Source of the DNA: CF-162 sp963667205
GTDB lineage: Bacteria > Chloroflexota > Dehalococcoidia > SM23-28-2 > RBG-16-64-32
Assembly (NCBI GenBank): GCA_963667205.1
Contig: OY762959.1
Coordinates: 2,418,001-2,482,000, forward strand
Reading direction: 5' to 3'
DNA: 64,000 bases
Of the stretch, positions 16,091 through 24,681 are shown piece by piece (positions within the stretch are counted from its first letter, which is position 1; every line of letters begins with the position of its first letter). The notes under the pieces are model-generated. The model worked only from the letters and a program-made list of their open reading frames with translations, did not search any database and was not told the DNA's origin. The position numbers were made by a program, and so were the translations under genes.

Positions 16091-16417
16091 TTACTTGAAC
16101 TCTGGCGCGGAGTCGATGAACGCCTCGATCTCGTTCGTGAGGCCGTTCCAGAGGAAGACGCCGATCAGTGAGCCCAGGAGCATGCGAGCCCAAAACCTCG
16201 GCGCCAGTCCGCTATAGACGATCTTGGTCTTTTTGTCCGCCTCGTCCTGTTCGAGTTTCACAGCGACGCCGACCCAGGCATTCTTCACGACCATGAAGTC
16301 CCGGAAGTAGCCCTTGAATTCTTCGACCTTGTACTTTGGCTCAAAGTTCTTGCGGAAGATCTCTTCCGCCTGCTCCTTGGTGAGTTCAGGCTTGTGCGCT
16401 ATCTCTTTGATTGCCAT
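16091..16417 (-). CDS. Small protein with one membrane segment, unknown
   Basis: 108 aa, ATG start preceded by AGGAGGCTCCCGC. The first 85 residues are charged and contain the repeated pattern of a soluble alpha/beta domain (EIFRKNFEPKYKVEEFKGYF and DFMVVKNAWVGVAVKL). A short hydrophobic stretch RMLLGSLIGVFLW (about 79-91) is followed by an amphipathic tail. It lies 57 bp downstream of the methyltransferase in the same direction. No family recognised; the strong Shine-Dalgarno and codon use support a real gene. Confidence 0.72.
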   Translation of the reverse strand: MAIKEIAHKPELTKEQAEEIFRKNFEPKYKVEEFKGYFRDFMVVKNAWVGVAVKLEQDEADKKTKIVYSGLAPRFWARMLLGSLIGVFLWNGLTNEIEAFIDSAPEFK

Positions 16418-16473
16418 GCGGGAGCCTCCTGTTGCTACTGGTCTGGTGTAGGTGAGTCTGTGGCGAAAATGGC

Positions 16474-17499
16474 CTACTTGCGGCCGTAGGTGACCGCGTG
16501 AACAGGCGTGATGTCGAAGGCGTCGACGTCCTTGAAGTCGTGGCGCTTCAGCAGCGAGACGAAGTCGGACGTCGGCATCAGCTGGTCGTCGATCAGCGCT
16601 TCGAAGAACTGGATGCCGGACATGATGCGTGCCGGCACTGTGCGCGTCTCTTCGACTGTCTCCGGGAACGGGAAGTCGGAGATCACAAAGGTGCCGCCGG
16701 GTTTCAGCGCGCCGTGGACGTTAGCCGTCACCTTCTCGATGTCGCGGCATTCGTGCATCGAGATGCTGATGACCGCGACGTCGAACTCGCCATCGCGGGT
16801 GAAGTCTTCGAAGGTGCTCTCCACCAGTTCGACACGGTCGCTCGCGGCGGCTTCCTTCACGGCCTCCGCGGCGAGGCCGAGCGAGTAGGCATCGCCGTCG
16901 ACGCCAACGAAGGTGCATTTCGGGTAGGTCTGCGCCATCTTCGCGATGCCGAAGCCGGCCCCCGTCGCCAGCTCGAGAACGCGCGCGCCGGCGTCAAGCT
17001 GCTCCTGAAGGCCGGGCACGCGAGTCGCTCCCGCCGGGATCAGCCGGTTGTAGAACGAGCGGCCGGTCGTGCGGACGCCCTGGATGAACTCCGGCGTGCA
17101 CTTATCCCACCACGACCGCTCTCCCGACTTCAGGTTCTCGGAGAAGCGGTCGAACATGTCGTAGGCGAGCAGGACGGCGGGTATGCCGCCGATGTGTCCT
17201 GGGAAGTCGTGATCGAGGAGGAGCTTGTCCATGTGGGGAGCCAACACGAAGCGCTCGCCCTCCCGTTCCAGAATCTCGTTAGCGTAGGCCGAGCGGCACC
17301 AGACCATGGCGTAGAACGGGTCGATGCCGGCGTTCTGCGCCAACTCGTCGGAGGTGAGGCCGACAGAATGTTTCGCCAGCTCTTCGATCAGCCCGTGCTT
17401 CAACCCGACGTCGATCGTACGGACGCCGACGTAGCCGGCGACTTGCTGGAGCACTTTGCCAGCCTGCTTCTGGATCTCTTCTTGTGGCGCTGGAGTCAA
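16474..17499 (-). CDS. SAM-dependent methyltransferase, O-methyltransferase type
   Basis: 341 aa, TTG start with GGAGAGAGG 3 nt upstream. Residues 1-110 look like the winged-helix dimerisation domain of class I O-methyltransferases; the Rossmann domain follows with motif I LELATGAGFGIA (about 168-179), the acidic residue of motif II in VGVDGDAY, and FVISDFPFPE. The gene begins 12 nt after a CoA-transferase, so it is in the same operon. Family members methylate small hydroxylated or carboxylated aromatics or polyketides; the substrate here is unknown. Confidence 0.83.
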   Translation of the reverse strand: MTPAPQEEIQKQAGKVLQQVAGYVGVRTIDVGLKHGLIEELAKHSVGLTSDELAQNAGIDPFYAMVWCRSAYANEILEREGERFVLAPHMDKLLLDHDFPGHIGGIPAVLLAYDMFDRFSENLKSGERSWWDKCTPEFIQGVRTTGRSFYNRLIPAGATRVPGLQEQLDAGARVLELATGAGFGIAKMAQTYPKCTFVGVDGDAYSLGLAAEAVKEAAASDRVELVESTFEDFTRDGEFDVAVISISMHECRDIEKVTANVHGALKPGGTFVISDFPFPETVEETRTVPARIMSGIQFFEALIDDQLMPTSDFVSLLKRHDFKDVDAFDITPVHAVTYGRK

Positions 17500-17511
17500 G
17501 CCTCTCTCCTT

Positions 17512-18747
17512 CTACATGAGCGCTCCGGCGACCATCAGATCCGCGATCTCTTCGTCGCCGAGGCCGAGGATATCCTTACACACCTGCTCCGTGTGCTGGC
17601 CCAGGAGCGGCGCCGGCGATCGCAGCTCGCCGGGCGTCTTCGAGAGTTTCGCCGGCGGGCCGTCGTACGCGGAGCGGCCGGTCTCCGGGTGGTCGAGATA
17701 GACGTAGTAGCCGCGCGCCTTGAGCTGGTCGTCGAAGTCGAGCATCTCGCGCGCGCTCTCGACGACGTGCGCTGGAACGCCGCGCGCCTGCAGGTCCTCC
17801 ATCAGGGCGCGGGCCTCCTTGTCAGCGGTCCAGGCGTTGATCGCGGCGTCGAGTTCGTCCTCGTGCTCCTTGCGCGCTTCGAGCGTAGCGAACTTCGCGT
17901 TGCTCACGGCGTCGCCGATCGCGTTCGCCAGCGCGGCCCACTCTTCGTCGCTGAAGCAGGCGATCGCGATCCACTGCTCGTCCATCGGGCGGCCGCCGTC
18001 GGTCATCGGCGCGCACTGGAAGGCGGAGTGAGGTGCGGCGAAAGGCAGGCGGTTGCCAGAACGGGTCTGCGCCACACCGTTCGCGGTGTAGTCGAAGATC
18101 GCCGGCGCCAGCGGGCAGACTGAAGACTCTAGCTGCGCGCACTCGATGCGCTGGCCTTTCCCTGTGCGGTGCCGGTAGTGCAGCGCGGCCATGATGGCGA
18201 CGAGTGTGTGTCCGGGGTTGATCACGTAGTCCGGGTAGTTGGTGCCGAGGCCGACCGGCAGCCGTTCCGGAAAGCCGCTCATGTAGCTATAGCCGGTGAT
18301 CGGTGTGAGGACGGCGCCGAAGCCCAGGAAGTCGCGGTGCGGGCCGTCGTAACCCTGCATCGGCTGGTAGGCGGCGACGATCTTCGGGTTCCACTCCGAG
18401 ATCGTCTCGTAAGTCAGGCCCCAGCGCTCGATCACGCGCGGCGTGATGTTCGTGAGAAAGACGTCGGCCCACTCGACGAGCTTGCGGGCGACGCCCAGGC
18501 CCTCCGGCGTGTTGAGGTTGAGCGTGATGCCGAGCTTTCCGGCGTTGAAGTTGTTGAAGTAGCCGCTGACGTTGTAGCCGGTCTTGTCCTTGGCGAAGGG
18601 AGCCACCGTGCGCAGAGCGTCGACGTGCGTCTCTGACTCCACTCGCACGACGGTGGCGCCGTAAGTCGCCATGTGGTTCGCGCAGATCGGTCCGGCGCCG
18701 AACCAGGAGAAGTCGGCGACCTTGATGCCGTCCAGCGCGGCCTTCAC
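17512..18747 (-). CDS. CoA-transferase family III (CaiB/BaiF)
   Basis: 411 aa, GTG start overlapping the hydrolase stop by 4 nt (GTGA). FSWFGAGPICANHMATYGATVVRVE is the family N-terminus, with the catalytic-Asp region HRDFLGFGAVLTPITG, and IMAALHYRHRTGKGQRIECA as the usual block after it. Family III enzymes move CoA between carboxylates through enzyme-bound anhydrides. It is a different subtype from the one at 19529 (Phe-Gly instead of a Gln after the Asp); the pair may form an alpha-beta heterodimer such as in succinyl-CoA:(R)-benzylsuccinate or mesaconate-type transferases. Confidence 0.92.
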   Translation of the reverse strand: MKAALDGIKVADFSWFGAGPICANHMATYGATVVRVESETHVDALRTVAPFAKDKTGYNVSGYFNNFNAGKLGITLNLNTPEGLGVARKLVEWADVFLTNITPRVIERWGLTYETISEWNPKIVAAYQPMQGYDGPHRDFLGFGAVLTPITGYSYMSGFPERLPVGLGTNYPDYVINPGHTLVAIMAALHYRHRTGKGQRIECAQLESSVCPLAPAIFDYTANGVAQTRSGNRLPFAAPHSAFQCAPMTDGGRPMDEQWIAIACFSDEEWAALANAIGDAVSNAKFATLEARKEHEDELDAAINAWTADKEARALMEDLQARGVPAHVVESAREMLDFDDQLKARGYYVYLDHPETGRSAYDGPPAKLSKTPGELRSPAPLLGQHTEQVCKDILGLGDEEIADLMVAGALM

Positions 18748-19529
18748 GCTGGCGCTCCTTCGGCGACCTTTGCGAGGAAGCGGTCGAGCAACGCGTTCGT
18801 CTCGGCCGGTTTTGCGAGCTGCAGGAAGTGCGCTGCGCCGATCGTCTCCACCTCGAGGCCGGGGTAGCGTTCCGCCTGCTCGCCATCGGCGGCGTAGTTC
18901 GTGGCGGCGCGAACGTACAGCGCCGGGACGGGGATCGGTCCGGGCGCCATCGCCTGCGGGCTGAGCGCGTCGGTGAGCGCGGTATGCATCAGCCTTTGGG
19001 GCGCCTCTGATATCGCGGAGATCTGCTCTTCGACGAGATCGGGCGGTGAGTTTGCGTCGAACATGAAGTTGCGCACGAAGCCATCAGCGACCTGCTTGTA
19101 GGCCTCGGTCTGCAACGCCGCCAGGGTGTTCTGGGCGACGGGCTGCAGATGCTCCGAAATCGGCGTGGACGGCGAGTCTAGCATCACGATCCCACGGGCG
19201 AGGCTGGGGTGCTTCCGGACGAGGTTCATCGCGATCACACCGCCCATGCTGTGGCCGATGATGACCGGCCGTTCGAGGTCGCGGTCGCCGATGAACCAGG
19301 CGAGGTCGTCGACGAAGCCGCCGATGGTGTAGTCCTGGTCCGGCTTGTCCGACTCGCCGTGGCCGCGCTGGTCGAGCGCTACGATGTGGTGGCCCCGGGC
19401 AAAGTGCGGGATCTGGCCCCGCCAGTCTGCCCGGCTGCAACACCAGCCGTGGACGAAGACGATTGCCGGGTCGCCCTCGCCGGACTCGTCGAACCGCAGC
19501 GTTACTCCGTCGGGCGTCTCCGTTTCCAT
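18744..19529 (-). CDS. Alpha/beta-fold hydrolase
   Basis: 261 aa from the ATG at 19529, which shares its A with the TAA stop of the upstream CoA-transferase (TAATG). Oxyanion strand VFVHGWCCSRADW, nucleophile elbow GHSMGG (about residue 92), and a C-terminal His in IGAAHFLQLAKP. This is the small haloalkane dehalogenase/C-C hydrolase/esterase group. Its position between two CoA-transferases, overlapping both, points to a step on the same substrate, for example lactone, ester or thioester cleavage. Confidence 0.9.
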   Translation of the reverse strand: METETPDGVTLRFDESGEGDPAIVFVHGWCCSRADWRGQIPHFARGHHIVALDQRGHGESDKPDQDYTIGGFVDDLAWFIGDRDLERPVIIGHSMGGVIAMNLVRKHPSLARGIVMLDSPSTPISEHLQPVAQNTLAALQTEAYKQVADGFVRNFMFDANSPPDLVEEQISAISEAPQRLMHTALTDALSPQAMAPGPIPVPALYVRAATNYAADGEQAERYPGLEVETIGAAHFLQLAKPAETNALLDRFLAKVAEGAPA

Positions 19530-20812
19530 TACACGGCTCCTTCCGCTTCTAGCTCGTCCCACTCGCTCTGACTGACGCCCATCTCGTCGCCGAAGACCTG
19601 CCGGTTGTGCTCGCCGACCAGAGGCGGCCGCGCGTGGATCGCCCAGGGCGTCTCAGAGAGGCGGTACGGTGTGCCCGGGTAGTTGAGCGTTGCCTTGAGT
19701 TCGGTGTGCTCCACCGGCGTCAGCCAGTTTCGGGCCATGAGCTGCGGGTTCTCGGCCAGGTCTTTGGGCGTACTGACGATGCCCCAGAGCAGTCGCCGGC
19801 TCTGGCCCTGCTCGTACATCTCCCATTTCGTCTTCGTGGCCGTGAATTTGCGCAGGACGCCGGCGATGTGTGCCATCGTCTGGATCTTCTCGCCGATTGA
19901 GGCGGGGTCCTGGGTGAACGCCGTCAGGAAACGTAGGTTCAGGTTGTCGATGAACTCTTTGTAGGGCTCTTCCGTCAGGTCTTCCGCCATGCCCTCTTCC
20001 GCCAGCCAGACCAGCATCTCGGCCCAGGGTGCGCCGCCGGGCGTCCCTAGGTAGCCGAAGACGTGCCCGTCACTGCACTCGTAGACGCCGATGCCGGGCA
20101 CTTCGAAGGGGACGATGCCCTTGGAGCCGGCCCGGCAGCGCAGCAACTCCAGCATGTCCCACGTCTGCATCGCCGTTTCCTGGGCGAGCGAGAGCGCCTC
20201 CTGCATCGAGACGTCGACGTGCTGGCCTTCGCCGCTCTGGTCGCGGTGAAAGAGGGCGATCAGCGAGCCGGCCGCGCCGATGATCGAGGCGGAGATGTAA
20301 CCCTGCCGCCAGGGTGCGACGTTCGGCGGATCGATCGGCTCGCCGGCCAGCCACATGACCCCGCCGGCCGCGACGCCGACGATGTCCGGCGCCTTGTAGT
20401 TGGCGTGCGGGCCGTCCTGGCCGAAGCCGGTGATCGAGGTGAGGATCAGGTCGCTCTTGACCGCTACCAGGTCGTCGTAGCCGAGGCCGATGCAGGCGAG
20501 GTACCCCGGCTGGAAGCTCTCGACGACGATGTCGGCGGTGGCGGCGAGGCGTTTGAAGAGGTCGCGTCCGCCGGCGTCGTCGAGGTTCAGCGTGACGCTG
20601 CGCTTGCTCGTGTTGAGGTTGAGCCAGTAGAGGCTGGCCTCCGTGTTGTCCTTGTAGTAGGGCGGCAGGGCGCGCACGGAGTCGCCACCGGGCGGTTCGA
20701 TCTTGATAACGTCGGCGCCCAGGTCGGCGAGCAGCTTCGTGCAATACTGGCCGGCCTCGCCCGCAAGGTCGAGGACGCGGGTATCGCCGAGGGCGGTCTG
20801 TGATTCGGGCAT
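19529..20812 (-). CDS. CoA-transferase family III (CaiB/BaiF)
   Basis: 427 aa from the ATG at 20812, which has AAGGA 6 nt upstream; an earlier start adds only eight residues. Family N-terminus RVLDLAGEAGQYCTKLLADL, catalytic Asp in YKAPDIVGVAAGGVMWLAGEP, and ALFHRDQSGEGQHVDVSMQE. It is first in the operon with the hydrolase, the second CoA-transferase and the methyltransferase. Likely role: activation of an organic acid as its CoA ester. Substrate unknown. Confidence 0.93.
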   Translation of the reverse strand: MPESQTALGDTRVLDLAGEAGQYCTKLLADLGADVIKIEPPGGDSVRALPPYYKDNTEASLYWLNLNTSKRSVTLNLDDAGGRDLFKRLAATADIVVESFQPGYLACIGLGYDDLVAVKSDLILTSITGFGQDGPHANYKAPDIVGVAAGGVMWLAGEPIDPPNVAPWRQGYISASIIGAAGSLIALFHRDQSGEGQHVDVSMQEALSLAQETAMQTWDMLELLRCRAGSKGIVPFEVPGIGVYECSDGHVFGYLGTPGGAPWAEMLVWLAEEGMAEDLTEEPYKEFIDNLNLRFLTAFTQDPASIGEKIQTMAHIAGVLRKFTATKTKWEMYEQGQSRRLLWGIVSTPKDLAENPQLMARNWLTPVEHTELKATLNYPGTPYRLSETPWAIHARPPLVGEHNRQVFGDEMGVSQSEWDELEAEGAV

Positions 20813-20964
20813 GGTGTCCTTCTTGGTCGCACGCAAATATAGCAGACGGGCCGCTGGTGAGTCACTGGCCGATCTATAACTCGGGCGGCTCGCGTGTTAT
20901 AAAGCGCGTGGCGCGCCGGTCGGGTGCGCCGAGGTTCGAAAGAGGAGACGGAGGGGATTCCACT

Positions 20965-21711
20965 GTGGGCTGTCTGAGCGAGAAGGTGGCGATCGTTACC
21001 GGGAGTTCGCGCGGTCTCGGCCGTGCCATCGCTTGGGAGTTCGCCCAGCACGGCGCGAAGGTCGTGGTCAACTACTACCAGAGCGAAGAGCCGGCGACGG
21101 CGCTGGTCAAGGAGATCACTGACAAGGGCGGCCATGCGATCGCCGTGCACGCTGGTGTCGCTGACCCGGACGAGTGCGGCGCGCTGATTGAGGCGGCGGT
21201 CAAGGAGTTCGCTGGCCTCGACATCCTCGTCAACAACGCCGGCGTCAACCGCGACCGCACGATCCGGCGAATGACAGCTGAAGAGTGGCGCGAGGTGATT
21301 ACGACCGATCTGGACAGCGTTTTCCACTGCACGAAAGCGGCGGTGCCGCACATGATCGAGCGAGGCGGCGGCCGCATCGTCAATATGGCATCGATCATCG
21401 GCCAGAAGGGCAACCTGCGACAGTCAAACTACGCCGCTGCGAAGGCCGGCATCGTCGGCTTTTCGAAGTCCGCGGCGCAGGAGTTGGCGCGCCACAACAT
21501 CACGGTCAACGCGCTCTGCCCGGGCTTCATCGAGACGGACATGGTGATCGCCCTGCCGGACGACGTGAAAGAAGCGCTCCTGGCGAACGTGCCGCTGGGC
21601 CGCTTCGGCAAGCCGGAAGAGGTGGCGGCGATGACGCGGTTCCTTGTGACCGAGGGCGACTACGTGACCGGCGCCCAGATCAACATCAACGGTGGAATGT
21701 ACATGCTCTAG
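20965..21711 (+). CDS. FabG-like 3-oxoacyl reductase (SDR)
   Basis: 248 aa from GTG 20965, with GGAGGGG 8 nt upstream. VAIVTGSSRGLGRAIAWEFA, NNAGVNRDRTIRRM, MASIIGQKGNLRQSNYAAAK (Ser, Tyr and Lys) and PGFIETDM are the signature blocks of FabG/PhaB-type reductases. It reduces 3-oxoacyl-ACP or acetoacetyl-CoA with NADPH. A -10-like TATAAA lies at 20898-20903, giving a leader of about 55 nt. It is divergent from the CoA-transferase operon, so the 150-bp region between them is a two-way promoter. Single unit or with the DinB gene after it (7-bp gap). Confidence 0.92.
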   Translation: MGCLSEKVAIVTGSSRGLGRAIAWEFAQHGAKVVVNYYQSEEPATALVKEITDKGGHAIAVHAGVADPDECGALIEAAVKEFAGLDILVNNAGVNRDRTIRRMTAEEWREVITTDLDSVFHCTKAAVPHMIERGGGRIVNMASIIGQKGNLRQSNYAAAKAGIVGFSKSAAQELARHNITVNALCPGFIETDMVIALPDDVKEALLANVPLGRFGKPEEVAAMTRFLVTEGDYVTGAQININGGMYML

Positions 21712-21718
21712 GCTCGCC

Positions 21719-22210
21719 ATGGGACGCGAAGCGATCGGACAGTATCTCTACTGGATGGACGAGGCCTTCGACGGGCCTGACGAGCACTCGCTGCTGAACA
21801 ACCTGCGCTCCCTTCACGACCGCGACTGGGACGCGCGCCCTCCCGGCGGCCAGCGCAAGGTGTGGCAGATCGTGAACCACGTCGGTGCCGCCAAGTTCCT
21901 CTACGCCGATCACGGCTTCGCCAAAGGCGAGCTGACGTGGGAGACGGTGGATGCCGCCACGGGCTTTGGTTGCTCACCTGCCGAGATCGTCGGCTGGCTG
22001 CGGCGCGGCCACGACCTGCTTCGCTCCTACGTGGCCGCGCTCGAAGACGACTCAGAGCTGCTCCTCGAGCGCTCCGCCAACTGGGGCGAGCTGAAGGAGA
22101 CGCGCTGGCTCATCCGCGTGATGATCGAGCACGACGTTTACCACGGCGGCGAGATAAACCACCTGCGCTCGGTGTTGCAGGGCACCGACCGCTGGGCACA
22201 CGAAGCGTAG
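21719..22210 (+). CDS. DinB-family metal-binding four-helix protein
   Basis: 163 aa from ATG 21719. The three DinB metal histidines are visible: VNHVGAAK (about residue 48), and the pair in MIEHDVYHGGEINHL near the end. DinB/YfiT proteins bind Zn or Ni and include thiol S-transferases (bacillithiol, mycothiol, glutathione). There is no thiol-pathway gene near it, so its thiol partner cannot be told. A second DinB gene lies at 33894. Confidence 0.85.
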   Translation: MGREAIGQYLYWMDEAFDGPDEHSLLNNLRSLHDRDWDARPPGGQRKVWQIVNHVGAAKFLYADHGFAKGELTWETVDAATGFGCSPAEIVGWLRRGHDLLRSYVAALEDDSELLLERSANWGELKETRWLIRVMIEHDVYHGGEINHLRSVLQGTDRWAHEA

Positions 22211-22225
22211 GCGGGCCGGATGCCG

Positions 22226-22567
22226 TCAGGCGCCGTCTGCAGGTGTCTCTTCGGGCGCTTCGGTCGGGCAGGGGATCTTCAACGGGTCGCCGATCGCCAG
22301 CACGTCCGGATCCGCGATCTCGCTCGCCTCAGCGATCGCCTCGACCGTGACGCCGAAGGTCGCCGCGAGTGCGGCGAGCGTGTCGCCCGCGACCACCTCG
22401 TAGTCCGTCGTCTCGCAGGCGGAAATTGTCGGCGTGGGAGTTGTGGCGTCGGGCGTTTGCGTCGCGCTGCCGACGGTGGGAGACGCCGAGGGCGCGAACG
22501 GGCTGTCGCCGCCTCCGCAAGCCGCAAGCGCGAGCAGTGCAGCGGCTATTGGCACCAGGAATCGCAT
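22226..22567 (-). CDS. LysM-domain lipoprotein
   Basis: 113 aa. Signal MRFLVPIAAALLALAAC with lipobox and Cys17, a Ser/Thr/Pro linker (about 18-50), and one LysM domain (YEVVAGDTLAALAATFGVTV, then ILAIGDPLKIP-like end LAIGDPLKIPCPTEA). LysM binds N-acetylglucosamine polymers, so it is probably a cell-wall-associated surface lipoprotein. Only one repeat and no catalytic domain. It is convergent with the DinB gene. Confidence 0.88.
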   Translation of the reverse strand: MRFLVPIAAALLALAACGGGDSPFAPSASPTVGSATQTPDATTPTPTISACETTDYEVVAGDTLAALAATFGVTVEAIAEASEIADPDVLAIGDPLKIPCPTEAPEETPADGA

Positions 22568-22708
22568 CGCCTCTTCCTCTCCAGCTCAGCGAGCATCGTG
22601 ACACCCGCACAATCCACCGATCCGGCGCCGAAGTCAACTTGACCGGTGGGCAAGACGTTGATATATTTGGGTGACGCCGATCACTGGGCCTCGCCCGTCG
22701 GCCACTGG

Positions 22709-22714
22709 TAGAAT
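22709..22714 (+). promoter_or_regulatory. -10 box (TAGAAT), leaderless-type
   Basis: TAGAAT ends 9 nt before ATG 22724 and no Shine-Dalgarno lies between. Confidence 0.4.
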
Positions 22715-22723
22715 CCGGTCGGT

Positions 22724-23389
22724 ATGCTGGTCTACGACAAGAAGAAGGCGCTGCGGAACGTCAAGAAGGCGGACCCGGCGCTCGCCGCCGTGATCCGGGC
22801 GGCCGGGCCGTTCGATATCGAGGCCCGCGGCGGTGCGTTCAAGTCGCTCGGGCGGGCGATCTTCTTTCAGCAGCTCGCCGGCGCCGCCGCCCGCGCGATC
22901 ATGGGCCGCGTGCTGACGACGCTGGAGGCCGACGAAGAGCGCTGGTACGAGCCGGCCCGGCTCCAGCAAGCGTCGGACGAGGAGCTGCGCGCCGCCGGCC
23001 TCTCTCGCCAGAAGACGGGATACCTGCGTGACCTGTCCGAGAAGCTCGGCTCCGGCGAGCTTTCCGACGACGATTTCGACGGGCTGGAAGACGAGGCGGT
23101 GATCGAACGCGTTACGCTCGTCAAGGGCATCGGCCGCTGGACGGCTGAGATGTTCCTGATGTTCTCGCTGGGCCGGCCGGACGTGCTGCCGGTGGGCGAT
23201 CTGGGCGTGCAGCGTGGCATGGAGGTCACCTACGGCCTCAAGGAGCTCCCGAAGCCAGACACGATGCGCGAGATCGCCGAGCCGTGGCGCCCCTACCGCA
23301 GCGTCGGCACGTGGTACATGTGGCGTTCGCTGGGCGTCGACGTGCCGGAGCAGGGCCGCGGCTACAAGAAGGACGCAGCCCAGGCCTGA
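22724..23389 (+). CDS. DNA-3-methyladenine glycosylase II, AlkA-type
   Basis: 221 aa. HhH-GPD superfamily: helix-hairpin-helix LVKGIGRWTAEMFLMF (about 132-147) and the catalytic Asp159 in PVGDLGVQRG. It lacks the C-terminal 4Fe-4S cysteines of Nth/MutY, which supports alkylpurine glycosylase over endonuclease III. It removes 3-methyladenine and related lesions to start base-excision repair. The N-terminal AlkA beta domain is absent, so it is the short form seen in many Gram-positive and Chloroflexota genomes. The transcript is predicted to be leaderless. Confidence 0.9.
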   Translation: MLVYDKKKALRNVKKADPALAAVIRAAGPFDIEARGGAFKSLGRAIFFQQLAGAAARAIMGRVLTTLEADEERWYEPARLQQASDEELRAAGLSRQKTGYLRDLSEKLGSGELSDDDFDGLEDEAVIERVTLVKGIGRWTAEMFLMFSLGRPDVLPVGDLGVQRGMEVTYGLKELPKPDTMREIAEPWRPYRSVGTWYMWRSLGVDVPEQGRGYKKDAAQA

Positions 23390-23451
23390 ACCGGCGCCCG
23401 CGCAGCGGCGCTTGATCGTGCGATAAGATAGGTCGTAGAACGGAGGTGGCT

Positions 23452-24648
23452 ATGGTCACGAACGGCACAAATGAGGTTGTTATCGCTGGCGCCGTGCGGA
23501 CGCCAATCGGGACGTTCGGCGGCTCGTTCGTCGATACGGCGGCGACCACGCTGGGATCGGTCGCCATCGCCGAGGCGCTGAAGCGCGCGAACGTCGCGCC
23601 GGACCAGGTTGACGAAGTGATCATGGGCAACGTCCTCTCGGCCGGTCTCGGCATGAACCCGGCCCGCCAGGCGGCGCTCGCCGCAGGCATCCCGGAGACG
23701 GTTCCCTGCACCGCCGTCAACAAAGTCTGCGGCTCCGGCTTGAAGACGGTGGCGCTGGCGACTCAGGCCGTCCTCCTGGGGGACGCGGACGTCGTCGTCG
23801 CCGGCGGCATGGAGAACATGTCAGCCTCGCCGTTCCTCCTTCCCAAGGGGCGCTACGGCTACAAGATGGGCCACGGCGAAGTCATCGATCACATGATCCA
23901 GGACGGTCTCTGGTGCGCCCTGAGCGACTGCCACATGGGCGTGACCGCGGAGAACGTCGCCGGCGACTTCGAGATCTCCCGCGCCGACCAGGACGAGTTC
24001 TCGGCAGCCAGCCAGCAGAAGACGGCAGAGGCCTGGGAGGCCGGACGCTTCGCCGACGAGGTCGTTCCCGTCGAGGTGAAGAAGCGCAAGGACACAATCA
24101 CAGTCGACAAGGATGAGCACTTCCGCGGCGATACGACGGCGGACGTCCTGGGCAAGTTGCGACCGGCGTTCGCCCCGGATGGTTCCGTGACCGCCGGTAA
24201 CGCATCTGGCATCAACGATGGCGCGGCGGCTGTGGTCGTGATGTCGCGCAAAAAGGCGGAAGAGCTCGGCGCCGCGCCGATGGCCAGTGTGACCTCCTAC
24301 GCCAGCGTCGGCGTCGCGCCGCGCGTGATGGGCATCGGCCCTGTGTCGGCGACGCGGAAGGCTCTGGCCCTCAGCGGGCTGAGCATCGGCGATATGGACC
24401 TGATCGAGGCGAACGAGGCGTTCGCGGCGCAGTCTCTGGCGGTCGGGCGTGAGCTGGGCTGGGACTGGGAGCGCGTCAACGTCAACGGCGGTGCGATCGC
24501 GCTTGGCCACCCGATCGGCGCCAGCGGAACGCGCATACTGGTGACGCTTCTGCACGAGATGAAGCGGCGCGAGGCCAAGCGCGGCCTGGCGACGCTCTGC
24601 ATCGGCGGTGGCCAGGGCATCGCGATGGTGGTCGAGAACGCGAACTAG
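23452..24648 (+). CDS. Acetyl-CoA C-acetyltransferase (thiolase II)
   Basis: 398 aa from ATG 23452 with CGGAGG 5 nt upstream. Acyl-enzyme Cys93 in NKVCGSGLKTV, NEAFAAQS, His in GGAIALGHPIGASGTR and second Cys in CIGGGQG complete the thiolase active site. It condenses two acetyl-CoA or cleaves acetoacetyl-CoA and longer 3-ketoacyl-CoA. Length and motifs are those of biosynthetic thiolases. No beta-oxidation partner is adjacent, but acyl-CoA dehydrogenase and MaoC genes occur elsewhere in the window. Confidence 0.95.
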   Translation: MVTNGTNEVVIAGAVRTPIGTFGGSFVDTAATTLGSVAIAEALKRANVAPDQVDEVIMGNVLSAGLGMNPARQAALAAGIPETVPCTAVNKVCGSGLKTVALATQAVLLGDADVVVAGGMENMSASPFLLPKGRYGYKMGHGEVIDHMIQDGLWCALSDCHMGVTAENVAGDFEISRADQDEFSAASQQKTAEAWEAGRFADEVVPVEVKKRKDTITVDKDEHFRGDTTADVLGKLRPAFAPDGSVTAGNASGINDGAAAVVVMSRKKAEELGAAPMASVTSYASVGVAPRVMGIGPVSATRKALALSGLSIGDMDLIEANEAFAAQSLAVGRELGWDWERVNVNGGAIALGHPIGASGTRILVTLLHEMKRREAKRGLATLCIGGGQGIAMVVENAN

Positions 24649-24681
24649 GGCCGCGTTCGGGCAGCCGCCCGGCGAGCAATC

